Source of the DNA: UBA5738 sp049641805
Lineage (GTDB): Bacteria; Patescibacteriota; Minisyncoccia; Minisyncoccales; UBA5738
Reading direction: 5' to 3'
DNA length: 16,302 bases
NCBI GenBank assembly: GCA_049641805.1
Contig: JBARNX010000009.1
Coordinates: 1-16,302 of the forward strand
Part shown: piece after piece, positions 6,260 to 13,332 of the stretch
How the letters are laid out: each line of letters starts with the position of its first letter
Position numbering within the stretch: the first letter of the stretch is position 1
Translations under genes and position numbers: made by a program
The notes under the pieces: generated by a model
Told to the model about the DNA's origin: nothing
Seen by the model: the letters and a program-made list of their open reading frames with translations, nothing else
Databases searched by the model: none

Positions 6260-6391
6260 TATAATAGACCTACTGATTAAAAATTTCCGTAGCGAAATTT
6301 CAGATTTCGCGCGAGCCGAATGAAGAATGTCTGCTTGCAGTCTCGTTTCGCAGAAACGAGGAAAGCATACTTGAAGCTAAAGCCGGCCGGC
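6260..6391 (+). promoter_or_regulatory. Consensus -10 box and a hairpin-rich leader or small RNA
   Basis: TATAAT at 6260-6265 is a perfect -10 hexamer, although the -35 region (TTCGCC at 6236-6241, 18-bp spacing) is weak. The expected transcript would carry four short hairpins: GCGAAAT/ATTTCGC (6292-6298/6304-6310), CTGC/GCAG (6331-6340), CTCGTTTC/GAAACGAG with a 3-nt loop (6342-6349/6353-6360), and the palindrome GCCGGCCGGC (6382-6391). This could be a long structured leader for the hemolysin III gene at 6470 or a separate small RNA. No known riboswitch is recognised. The rest of the 5881-6469 gap holds only the inverted repeats listed separately. Confidence 0.35.
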
Positions 6392-6469
6392 GAATGGCCC
6401 CAAAATCTAACCGGCATCCAATCTCTCTTTTAATACTACGAAGCCAAAAAGTGGCACAATATTAAGGAT

Positions 6470-7123
6470 ATGAATATAAAAATCAAGGATCCGGTTAGCG
6501 GCTATTCCCATTTGATCGGCTTTTTTTTGGTTCTTATCGGCACGATCGTTCTCGCATCAAAAGCCGGCAACGCACTCCAAATGTTTTCGTTTCTTGTTTA
6601 TGGCGCCTCGGCAATCCTTCTTTACGGCGCCAGCGCCTGGTATCATTTGTTCGGATCGGCGCAGGAAAAAATCGGCCTGATGCGCAAACTGGATCATGCT
6701 TTTATTTATATTTTGATCGCAGGAACATTCACGCCGTTTTGCTTGATATTGATGGGCGGGTTCTGGGGCATTATTCTTTTTGCCCTAATATGGACTTTGG
6801 CCGCGATTGGAACCGGCTCAATTTTTTTCCAATCATTCTGGAAATTTTTCCCGCGCTGGGCCTATACGGGACTTTATCTGCTGATGGGATGGATTGCCCT
6901 TTTACTAATATACCCTCTTCGAAAACATCCGGTCGTTATCGGTTTATTGCTGCTCGGCGGAATCTTTTACACAATTGGCGCGGCTATTTACGCCCGCAAA
7001 AAACCGAACATCAGCAAAGCGATCGGTTTCCACGAACTTTTCCATTTTTTCGTGCTGGCCGGCACGCTGGCGCATTTTTATTGCGTCTGGAGGTATATCG
7101 CGATGCTGGGAAATAAAATCTGA
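6470..7123 (+). CDS. Hemolysin III family (PAQR-type) membrane protein
   Basis: A 217-residue integral membrane protein with about seven hydrophobic helices, the usual size of the bacterial hemolysin III/YqfA group within the PAQR superfamily. Diagnostic residues are present: SAWYH (Ser55, His59) at the end of helix 2, KLDHAFIYILIAGTFTP (Asp75, His76) for helix 3, and GFHELFHFFVLAGTLAHF (His188, His192, His202) for the last helix. The Ser, Asp and His set forms the zinc site in characterised PAQR proteins, so metal-dependent hydrolase activity on a lipid is possible. The hemolysin name is historical, and a role in membrane homeostasis is more likely. The ATG at 6470 follows AAGGAT almost directly, too close to be an efficient Shine-Dalgarno site. 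The gene ends in TGA, 85 nt before RecQ. Confidence 0.92.
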   Translation: MNIKIKDPVSGYSHLIGFFLVLIGTIVLASKAGNALQMFSFLVYGASAILLYGASAWYHLFGSAQEKIGLMRKLDHAFIYILIAGTFTPFCLILMGGFWGIILFALIWTLAAIGTGSIFFQSFWKFFPRWAYTGLYLLMGWIALLLIYPLRKHPVVIGLLLLGGIFYTIGAAIYARKKPNISKAIGFHELFHFFVLAGTLAHFYCVWRYIAMLGNKI

Positions 7124-7158
7124 TTTTGAGCGGCGGGCCCAATAAAACAATTCGCGCG

Positions 7159-7187
7159 TTGTTAATCAAAAGAAATTTTTATAAATA
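7159..7187 (+). promoter_or_regulatory. Candidate promoter of recQ
   Basis: TTGTTA (7159-7164) stands 17 nt from TAAATA (7182-7187), or 15 nt from TATAAA (7180-7185). The box lies about 22 nt before the ATG at 7209, a spacing like that of the DUF5661 and DUF2207 genes. The hexamers are imperfect. Confidence 0.35.
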
Positions 7188-7208
7188 ACTTCCAAAGCTG
7201 CTAATCTT

Positions 7209-9068
7209 ATGAAATCGCTGCTCAAGCAATATTTCGGTTATGATGAATTCCGACCATTACAAGAAGAAATCATCAATCACATCATCGCGGGAAACGACGC
7301 GTTCGTTTTAATGCCCACCGGCGGGGGAAAATCGCTTTGCTATCAACTGCCCGCGTTAAAATTCAAAGGCTTGACTCTGGTGATCTCGCCTTTGATCGCC
7401 CTGATGAAAGACCAAGTGGACGCGCTGAAAACCAACGGCGTAGCCGCAGAGTTTATCAATTCCAGCCTGTCGCCGAAACAGGCCGCGGAAGTTTTTAACC
7501 GCATCCGAAACGCCAAAGTTAAAATTTTGTATGTGGCGCCGGAGAGATTCGCCTTGAAAATCTTTCAGGAATTTTTAAAAGGTTTGGACATCAGTTTGAT
7601 CGCGGTGGACGAAGCGCATTGCATTTCCGAGTGGGGCCACGATTTCCGGCCCGATTACCGCCATTTGAGCCGGCTCAAAGAACTTTTCCCAACGGTGCCG
7701 CTGGTAGCTCTAACCGCCACGGCCACAAAAAAAGTGCGCGAAGATATTGCCAGCCAGCTGCAATTGCGAAGCGCGCGCGTTTTTGTTTCCAGTTTTAACC
7801 GCGAGAATTTGCATCTGAGGGTGATCGAAAAGAAACAGGCTTTCCCGAAATTGCTGAATCTTCTGCAAAATTACCGCGATGAACCGGCAATCATCTACTG
7901 TTTCTCGCGACGGGAAACCGAAGAAGTCGCCCATGATTTGCGCACGCACCGATTCAAGGCCGAAGCCTACCACGCCGGATTGAGCGCCAAGGACCGCAAC
8001 CGGACGCAAGAACTGTTTATTAAAGACGAGATAAGCGTGATTGTAGCCACAATCGCTTTCGGCATGGGCATTGACAAGCCGGATGTGCGGTTGGTGGTGC
8101 ATTATACCTATCCCAAAACCCTTGAGGGCTACTATCAGGAAATCGGCCGCGCCGGGCGCGACGGCCTGCCCAGCGAATGCGTTTTGTTTTACACCTATGC
8201 AGATACCCGAAAACACGAATTTTTCATTAACCAAATCGAAGACAGCAACGCGCGGGAACGAGCAATGGTTAAATTGCGCGAGGTAATGAATTATGCCGAA
8301 TTGGGTTCTTGCCGAAAAAAATATATTTTAAGATATTTTGGCGAAAATCTTGCGACCGATAACTGCCAAAGATGCGATGTTTGCGTCGGAAAAAACGCGC
8401 TCAAACCAACCCCGGAAGAAAATGACCGAAATTTCGACGCCACGGTCATCGCCAAAAAGATCATTTCAGCCATTATCCGACTTCATTGCCGCTTCGGTAA
8501 AAATTATGTGGCCGATGTCTTGTTGGGGAAAAGTACTCAAAAAATAACATCAAACCAACACAGCCGGCTTTCGGTATATGGAATTGCCGGCGATTTTTCA
8601 AAAAATGAACTTCTGCAAATTATGGATCAGCTGGCAAATCTGGGTTTGCTGGCAAAGAAAGAAGGGCTTTATCCGGTTTTATCAGCCACCCAGAAGGGAT
8701 TGATTTTTGCGCAAGGCGGCGAAAAACTTGAATTGAAAAAATTGATTGAAAAAGAAACCGAACCCGCCGATATTTTAGAAACCAAAAAAAACAACGCCGC
8801 GTCCAATCGGGAACTATTCGAAAAACTGCGCGCTTTGCGCAAGGAACTGGCCGATAAAGCCGGCGTGCCGCCATTCGTTGTTTTCAGCAATGTGTCGCTT
8901 CAGGAAATGGCTTATTATTTGCCGCAAACCATCGACGATTTCGGCCGCATCAGCGGCGTAGGCGCAATGAAGCAGAAACAATTCGGAAAAGTATTTTTGC
9001 GCCTGATAAACGATTTCGCGCGGGAAAACGGATCAAACCGGATAAAAATCCCGAAAAAAGGAACATAA
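7209..9068 (+). CDS. recQ: ATP-dependent DNA helicase RecQ
   Basis: A 619-residue, full-length 3'-5' superfamily 2 helicase that unwinds forks, D-loops and recombination intermediates. Motifs in order are FRPLQEEI with Gln18 (motif 0), MPTGGGKS (35-42, Walker A), DEAH (134-137), the aromatic-rich loop EWGHDFRPDYRHLS, ALTATAT (167-173), and QEIGRAGRDG (310-319, motif VI). The RecQ-specific zinc site is Cys368, Cys386, Cys389 and Cys392. A winged-helix domain follows (about 405-500). A C-terminal HRDC domain (about 533-608) includes ELFEKLRALRKELADKAGVPP and the family-typical MAYYLPQT, close to the usual architecture of E. coli RecQ. It probably serves recombination repair alone. There is no Shine-Dalgarno site, and no clear terminator follows, only a weak AGACCT/AGGTCT stem (9210-9240) before T residues. 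Confidence 0.97.
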   Translation: MKSLLKQYFGYDEFRPLQEEIINHIIAGNDAFVLMPTGGGKSLCYQLPALKFKGLTLVISPLIALMKDQVDALKTNGVAAEFINSSLSPKQAAEVFNRIRNAKVKILYVAPERFALKIFQEFLKGLDISLIAVDEAHCISEWGHDFRPDYRHLSRLKELFPTVPLVALTATATKKVREDIASQLQLRSARVFVSSFNRENLHLRVIEKKQAFPKLLNLLQNYRDEPAIIYCFSRRETEEVAHDLRTHRFKAEAYHAGLSAKDRNRTQELFIKDEISVIVATIAFGMGIDKPDVRLVVHYTYPKTLEGYYQEIGRAGRDGLPSECVLFYTYADTRKHEFFINQIEDSNARERAMVKLREVMNYAELGSCRKKYILRYFGENLATDNCQRCDVCVGKNALKPTPEENDRNFDATVIAKKIISAIIRLHCRFGKNYVADVLLGKSTQKITSNQHSRLSVYGIAGDFSKNELLQIMDQLANLGLLAKKEGLYPVLSATQKGLIFAQGGEKLELKKLIEKETEPADILETKKNNAASNRELFEKLRALRKELADKAGVPPFVVFSNVSLQEMAYYLPQTIDDFGRISGVGAMKQKQFGKVFLRLINDFARENGSNRIKIPKKGT

Positions 9069-9400
9069 TTGTTTGACGCCGCCAAAATTACGAACCCGCC
9101 AAAACTTACGGCCCGCGTAACCGCTCACCGGGGGAACTCCCGCAACCTCGCTGTTTGCCTTTTGGTGATTTTTATTGTAAAAAAATATCAATGGCGAAAA
9201 TTATTCTTAAGACCTTAGGAAATCTTTAAGCAGTAGGTCTATATTTTTAACGCGCTAAATAATTTCGGCCCCTTCCTTAAATCGTGATAATTTGCAATAA
9301 TGTAATCAATCCCGCCGCGGCAAAATCATACGGCATAATTTTAGCAAACAATAAACACCTTGTTGTTTAAAATAAAAAATATATTTTCCAAATGTATTTC
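9069..9400. other. Gene-free spacer after recQ
   Basis: No gene is supported here. It holds a short direct repeat (CCGCCAAAATTACG at about 9079-9092 and CCGCCAAAACTTACG at about 9097-9111) and a small stem around GGGGGAACTCCC near 9129-9140. A weak terminator-like stem AGACCT/AGGTCT (9210-9215/9235-9240) is followed by ATATTTTT. The second half is AT-rich. The gap continues into the hairpins at 9401-9519. Confidence 0.5.
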
Positions 9401-9428
9401 GTCGAGCGGGGTATAAACCCCGCACGAC
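9401..9428. repeat. GC-rich hairpin GTCGAGCGGGG / CCCCGCACGAC
   Basis: Two 11-bp arms (9401-9411 and 9418-9428) pair at ten of eleven positions around the loop TATAAA. It belongs to the same broad class of intergenic GC hairpins as the cluster at 1061-1216. There is no T-tract. Confidence 0.65.
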
Positions 9429-9485
9429 GACCAAAGGGAACACCCCTTGCAAGAGTACTTGCGGATTACCTAAGGAATCCTCTTG

Positions 9486-9519
9486 GTGCACCCCGGGGCA
9501 AAGCCCCGAGGTATTGCAC
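9486..9519. repeat. Nested REP-like hairpin related to the 1134-1178 unit
   Basis: An inner stem CGGGGC/GCCCCG (9494-9499/9503-9508, loop AAA) is followed by GAGGTATT and enclosed by an outer stem GTGCA/TGCAC (9486-9490/9515-9519). This matches unit 2 of the first cluster (1134-1178) in inner stem, 3-nt loop, GAGGTATT tail and nested outer stem, while the outer arms differ in sequence. The outer right arm overlaps the possible -35 of the next gene. Confidence 0.7.
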
Positions 9520-9543
9520 TCAATAAAACCAAACAATTATAAT
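9514..9543 (+). promoter_or_regulatory. Promoter of the DksA/TraR-type gene (leaderless)
   Basis: A perfect TATAAT (9538-9543) is preceded at 18 nt by TTGCAC (9514-9519). The ATG at 9551 is only 7 nt past the -10 box, so transcription should begin at the start codon itself. No Shine-Dalgarno site is present, which agrees with a leaderless mRNA. Confidence 0.6.
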
Positions 9544-9550
9544 CAAAAAA

Positions 9551-9919
9551 ATGGACCCAAAAAAACTGGAAAAATTTAAAGACATCCTAACCAAAGAAAA
9601 AATCGAGATTACCGCGGAATTAAACAAGATCGCGACACAAAGCAAAACCGACCCCAAAGAATGGATAACCAACTTCACCGGCAACGCCAATGATACCGGC
9701 CATGAATCATTGGAAACTAAAGCTGATGAAGTCGAAGAATATGGCAGCGATGTTGCCATCACCAAGCGAATGGCGCAAAAACTGGCCGATGTCGACTTGG
9801 CTCTGGATAAAATTGAAAAAAAAGTTTTCGGCAAATGCGAAGATTGCGGCAAAGATATTCCCATCCAAAGACTGGAAGCTTTTCCAACCGCGCGTTTTTG
9901 CACCGAATGCGGCAAATAG
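9551..9919 (+). CDS. DksA/TraR family C4 zinc finger protein
   Basis: A 122-residue protein with an N-terminal charged helical part (about 1-90, coiled-coil-like) and a C-terminal C4 zinc finger. The cysteines are Cys96-x2-Cys99 and Cys117-x2-Cys120, with the family-typical IPIQRLEAFPTARFCTEC between and around them. Family members bind the RNA polymerase secondary channel and modulate initiation, sometimes with ppGpp. In this short group, however, the acidic tip of true DksA is not evident, so a general stress or regulatory role is as far as the sequence goes. The coding region ends with the finger itself. The next gene starts 6 nt after the stop codon, so the two are probably co-transcribed. 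Confidence 0.9.
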   Translation: MDPKKLEKFKDILTKEKIEITAELNKIATQSKTDPKEWITNFTGNANDTGHESLETKADEVEEYGSDVAITKRMAQKLADVDLALDKIEKKVFGKCEDCGKDIPIQRLEAFPTARFCTECGK

Positions 9920-9925
9920 AAACCA

Positions 9926-10585
9926 ATGGATAAAAGATCGGTAAAAATTTTAGTTCTCGCGGTTATCGCGGCAATCATTATTGGCGCGATTTTTTGGGTT
10001 ATCCGACCAAAATCCGCCTTAACTCCCGCGCCCGGCCCGAATCTGGCATCGTCGGAAACCGCCATATCCGCCAATGCGTCATCATCGCAAACGATCGCGG
10101 AATTGGAAGCGCAGACAGCGAACTGGCAGTCTTACTCCGGCGGCGAACGCGGTTTTTCTTTCAAATATCCGGCAAATTTCGGCGGGAATGTCTGGAAACC
10201 TGAAATTTGGCCGCCCACGGTAACCGTAGTTGGCGCGGATATCGATCCGATCGAAGCCGGTTGCCCCAATTTGCAAAAATCATCCGATAATGCACCGGCT
10301 AAAAATTCAAGCGCGACCCTCTACGGAATCCCTTACTCTCTCTATATCGGCAGCAATATCGGCGCCGGCCAGCTCTATTCGGAATACTGCTATGTAATCG
10401 CCGATAAACAGAACGGCAACATTGTCATTGATTTCTTGGTTCATTCCCATACCGGTTGCGGATTCGGCGGTTGCGGCGCTTACTGCGGCACGCAATATGA
10501 AAACGAATGCACGAATCTCAACCGGTTCAAAGACATAATTTCGCCGATCAGATCGATAATAAACACTTTCTCGTTTGCCGCCTAA
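9926..10585 (+). CDS. Membrane-anchored, cysteine-rich extracytoplasmic protein
   Basis: I do not recognise a named family for this 219-residue protein. Residues 1-7 are basic and 8-26 form one strong hydrophobic helix, followed by a Pro/Ala/Ser-rich linker (about 28-62). The remainder should therefore lie outside the membrane. The domain begins WQSYSGGERGFSFKYPANF (67-85), a pattern seen in many small secreted domains of the PsbP-like kind where an aromatic-rich strand opens the fold. Six cysteines (113, 155, 178, 183, 187, 195) are clustered in a GCGFGGCGAYCG region, suggesting disulfides or a metal site. It starts 6 nt after the DksA/TraR-type gene with no Shine-Dalgarno site and probably shares its promoter. 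Its function is unknown. Confidence 0.8.
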   Translation: MDKRSVKILVLAVIAAIIIGAIFWVIRPKSALTPAPGPNLASSETAISANASSSQTIAELEAQTANWQSYSGGERGFSFKYPANFGGNVWKPEIWPPTVTVVGADIDPIEAGCPNLQKSSDNAPAKNSSATLYGIPYSLYIGSNIGAGQLYSEYCYVIADKQNGNIVIDFLVHSHTGCGFGGCGAYCGTQYENECTNLNRFKDIISPIRSIINTFSFAA

Positions 10586-10672
10586 GATATCGCTAATCGT
10601 ATTTATAGAAAAATACTCCTGCCGTCCTTCTGGAATATTCTTTTAATTCTGTCGGCATTTTAATTGAAGGCC

Positions 10673-11854
10673 ATGAAAATCAATTATCGATATGCAATCA
10701 TTGCGACAGTAATTGTTTTTGGGCTGGCGCTTGCAAGCGCGGCCGGTTTTTATTTTGGCAAAACAAAAACTGCGGCAGTCGGCAATATTAACGAAACAAA
10801 CAATGCGGCCAAGGTCGCGGAAAATGAATCCGGAGTTGCGGCGATCGATTCGGAAATCAAAGCCGCCTCAACCGAAGAATCGCCTGCCGCCGCGCCGACT
10901 TCAACCTTGCCGCAAAACGATCCGGCCAAACCGGCTATAACGGCGACAACAACCGATGAAATTTCATCGGAAAACATTGAAAGGTTTGTTGTCGCGATCG
11001 GCGCCAATGACATTGACAAAGTCGCCGCCGATTTGCTCGGCCAAGGTTTCATCGGCGAGCCGGAATCATTCAAGAAACTGATCAATCCCTCGATCCTCGC
11101 ATTCGCTCCGGGCGGCTACCGGCTTTCAAAAACAATGCCGGCGGCGGTTGTCGCCAAAACTTTACAAAGCAAGCCGTATATGGTCTGGATAATCGTTCCC
11201 GAAGGTTTGCGAAAGGAAGAAACCGCCGATCTTTTGGCAAACGATCTGGAATGGACTATTGATCAAAAAGAAAAATGGATAAAAGAGGACACAGCGGCCG
11301 ATAACGACTATTTTGAAGGCGTGTACTTTCCCGACACTTATCTGATTCCGGTCAATGAGGCGCCCGTTGATGTCGCCAAACGATTGATTGCCAAATTCAA
11401 TGAAAAATTCGCGCCCTACTTGCCGGAATTCAGCCGACAAAACATAAAATGGACCACCGGCCTTAAATTGGCCTCGATTATTCAAAGGGAAGCTGTCAAC
11501 GCCGCGGATATGCCGCTTATCGCGGGTATTTTATGGAACCGCGTTGAACAAGGAATGACGCTTGACGCCGATGCCACGCTCCAATACGCCCGCGGAAATA
11601 CCGGTAATGGCTGGTGGGCGCCCGCCGCGGCCAAAGACAAGCAAATCGATTCGCCCTATAATACCTACGCCAACAAGGGTCTGCCGCCCCATCCGATCTG
11701 CAGTCCGGGAATTTCGGCCATCGAAGCAACTTTGAATCCCGTCCAAACCGACTGTCTCTATTACTTGCACGATTCCAGCCGCGCAACGCATTGCGCCAAA
11801 ACCTACGAAGAACATCTTGAAAACATCCAAAAATATTTAAAAAATCAAAATTAA
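10673..11854 (+). CDS. mltG: Endolytic murein transglycosylase MltG (YceG-like)
   Basis: A membrane-anchored lytic transglycosylase that cuts nascent glycan strands and so sets their length during cell wall growth. With the ATG start it has 393 residues; a TTG nine bases upstream would add three, and the ATG is preferred. One N-terminal helix (about 8-29) is followed by a low-complexity Ala/Thr/Pro/Glu linker (about 33-97). The MltG domain follows, with PEGLRKEETADLLA, EGVYFPDTYLIP, LASIIQREA containing the catalytic Glu (about residue 273), and ILWNRVEQGMTLDADATLQYA. It ends with SPYNTYANKGLPPHPICSPG, AIEATLNP and the EEH that closes the family domain. A GAAGG lies only 2 nt before the ATG. 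It follows the cysteine-rich protein by about 87 nt and may be transcribed separately. Confidence 0.95.
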   Translation: MKINYRYAIIATVIVFGLALASAAGFYFGKTKTAAVGNINETNNAAKVAENESGVAAIDSEIKAASTEESPAAAPTSTLPQNDPAKPAITATTTDEISSENIERFVVAIGANDIDKVAADLLGQGFIGEPESFKKLINPSILAFAPGGYRLSKTMPAAVVAKTLQSKPYMVWIIVPEGLRKEETADLLANDLEWTIDQKEKWIKEDTAADNDYFEGVYFPDTYLIPVNEAPVDVAKRLIAKFNEKFAPYLPEFSRQNIKWTTGLKLASIIQREAVNAADMPLIAGILWNRVEQGMTLDADATLQYARGNTGNGWWAPAAAKDKQIDSPYNTYANKGLPPHPICSPGISAIEATLNPVQTDCLYYLHDSSRATHCAKTYEEHLENIQKYLKNQN

Positions 11855-11900
11855 GGCCGCATCAAAAGCGAACCGCCGCGATTTGATTTTGAAATTTAAT

Positions 11901-11930
11901 TTGCGCGATTCGTTGAAAAGGTAGTATAAT
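11901..11930 (+). promoter_or_regulatory. Candidate promoter of the 12029-13224 gene pair
   Basis: TTGCGC (11901-11906) and a perfect TATAAT (11925-11930) are separated by 18 nt in an AT-rich gap. Transcription would begin near 11937, giving a leader of about 90 nt before the ATG at 12029. That is much longer than for most genes here. No Shine-Dalgarno site is visible at that ATG. Confidence 0.5.
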
Positions 11931-12028
11931 TATTTTATTGTACAGATAACAATTGGAGTTGCCGCGTGATAATTTTTCCCGGATATTAAAAAACCGAAAA
12001 AATATCTCTTGGCAAATTTAATAAGAAA

Positions 12029-12346
12029 ATGACGAAATCGACAAAGATAATCATCGCGGTAGTTGTTACCGCAATTACCATAATCGGTATATTGGCGCTA
12101 ATTGGACCCCGTAGCGAGAACAACCAGCCAATCGTAACGATACCGCCAGCCAATAACGAGCCCGCTAATGTTCAGTCAGAAACTTCGCTCGCGGCCACAA
12201 CCAGCGAAAATCAAATTCTCGAAACCGAGACCACTATTGATGAAGACTTAGCCGATATTGAGGCGCAAATAACCGGCCTGAACGAAGATAACGCCAATAT
12301 CGAAACCGGACTTAACAACGCTTCCGGGAATACTATCGTCGAATAA
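12029..12346 (+). CDS. Small membrane-anchored protein with acidic extracellular tail
   Basis: I do not recognise this 105-residue protein. Residues 1-6 are basic, 7-27 form one hydrophobic helix, and a Pro/Asn-rich linker leads to an acidic, low-complexity helical tail (about 62-95, with ETETTIDEDLADIEAQI). The whole C-terminal part is probably outside the cell. No cysteines or catalytic motif are visible. The stop codon lies 14 nt before the next gene, whose product is also exported and helical, so the two probably form one transcription unit and may act together, for example as anchor and partner. That pairing is inference from order alone. Confidence 0.75.
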   Translation: MTKSTKIIIAVVVTAITIIGILALIGPRSENNQPIVTIPPANNEPANVQSETSLAATTSENQILETETTIDEDLADIEAQITGLNEDNANIETGLNNASGNTIVE

Positions 12347-12360
12347 CCACCAATAAAACC

Positions 12361-13224
12361 ATGTCCAATAAAAAAATTATAATTGCGGTAGCCGCGCTGG
12401 CCATACTGTCGTCAACTCAAAACTCCGCCGCAATCTCAATAAGTGAATTGCCGGCAACCCAGAAAAACGCGGCGACCTCGACCGATACGACCAAGAATAG
12501 AGCCGCGAACAACAACGGGCAAAACGCGCTTTCAAAAATACAAGAAAGAGGCGGCAAAGAAATCGACCGGCGGGTTGAATCGTTAAATAAATTGGAAGAA
12601 CGGGTGCAATCAATGATAAAAATAAACGACAGCCAAAAAAACGCGATCATCGCGCAATTGCAAACGCAAATCGAGTCGCTAAGCGCGCTTAAAGCCCGAA
12701 TCGCGGCCGGAACAAGCGCGAGCACTACTTTGGAAAACGAAAAGAAAATAACCAAAGAGTTCCGCGTTTATGCTCTGACGATTCCGCGGGGATATATCAT
12801 CGCCGCGATTGACCGAATCAACAATATGGCCCAAAAATTGCAAGGTTTGAGCGATAAACTCGCGGCTAAAATTACGGAAACCAAATCCAATAACGCGGCC
12901 AAGCTGCAAGAAAGCGTTGCCGATATGAATACCCGGATCGCCAACGCCAAAACGCAAGCGTTGGCGGCGCAAGCAAAAGTTGAAAATTTAAAACCGGACA
13001 ACGGCGACGCGGCGATCGCCAAATCAAATCAAGAAGCTTTGTCCGCCGCCAAAGAGCTAATCAAGACCGCCACCAAGGATTTGAATTACGCGCGCAACGC
13101 CGCCAACGCCATCGCCAAAGAATTGAGAAAGCTGGGAATAAAAACGAATGTCGGCTTGGGCAACGCCTCAACCACGGCCGCAATAAACGCCGCTACAACC
13201 GCCTCGACAACAATGGGATTGTAA
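12361..13224 (+). CDS. Secreted coiled-coil protein of a CPR-type family
   Basis: A 287-residue protein with a likely signal peptide (1-24, cleavage near NSAA) and a body that is almost all helical, rich in Ala, Lys, Glu, Asn and Gln. The first helical part (about 56-116) has heptad-like spacing (GKEIDRRVESLNKLEERVQSM). A short conserved-looking segment, FRVYALTIPRGYIIAAIDRI (about 134-153), separates it from a second long helical region (154-258). The tail is Ala/Thr/Ser-rich. I know this helical pattern with the VYAL-x-IP-x-G-x-IIAA-x-DR centre from many uncharacterised Patescibacteria proteins, but it has no function I can name. There is no membrane anchor besides the signal. It could be a periplasm-like or surface structural protein. 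A strong terminator follows 11 nt after the stop. Confidence 0.85.
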   Translation: MSNKKIIIAVAALAILSSTQNSAAISISELPATQKNAATSTDTTKNRAANNNGQNALSKIQERGGKEIDRRVESLNKLEERVQSMIKINDSQKNAIIAQLQTQIESLSALKARIAAGTSASTTLENEKKITKEFRVYALTIPRGYIIAAIDRINNMAQKLQGLSDKLAAKITETKSNNAAKLQESVADMNTRIANAKTQALAAQAKVENLKPDNGDAAIAKSNQEALSAAKELIKTATKDLNYARNAANAIAKELRKLGIKTNVGLGNASTTAAINAATTASTTMGL

Positions 13225-13235
13225 AAATATTGAAC

Positions 13236-13266
13236 ATCTAAAACCCCGCCTCGCGGGGTTTTAGAT
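13236..13266 (+). terminator. Strong intrinsic terminator after the coiled-coil gene
   Basis: A perfect 14-bp stem (ATCTAAAACCCCGC, 13236-13249, with its complement at 13253-13266) has the 3-nt loop CTC, and the descending arm carries TTTT. With A residues on the left arm it can stop transcription in both directions. It closes the 12029-13224 unit. Confidence 0.85.
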
Positions 13267-13305
13267 TTGTCATCCCGGGTTTTTGGAGTTAGTATTAGAT
13301 CATAA

Positions 13306-13321
13306 CCCCGCGAACGCGGGG
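13306..13321. repeat. Short GC hairpin before the ABC exporter
   Basis: CCCCGCG (13306-13312) pairs with CGCGGGG (13315-13321). It lies 11 nt before the ATG at 13333, so if it is in the mRNA leader it could hide the start region. It repeats the CCCCGC/GCGGGG core of the terminator just upstream. Confidence 0.5.
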
Positions 13322-13332
13322 AAATTATTTGC

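Noticed and set aside
10664..10672. TTG at 10664 as start of mltG
   Set aside because: The ATG three codons later precedes the natural basic and hydrophobic N-terminus, and nothing supports TTG use.
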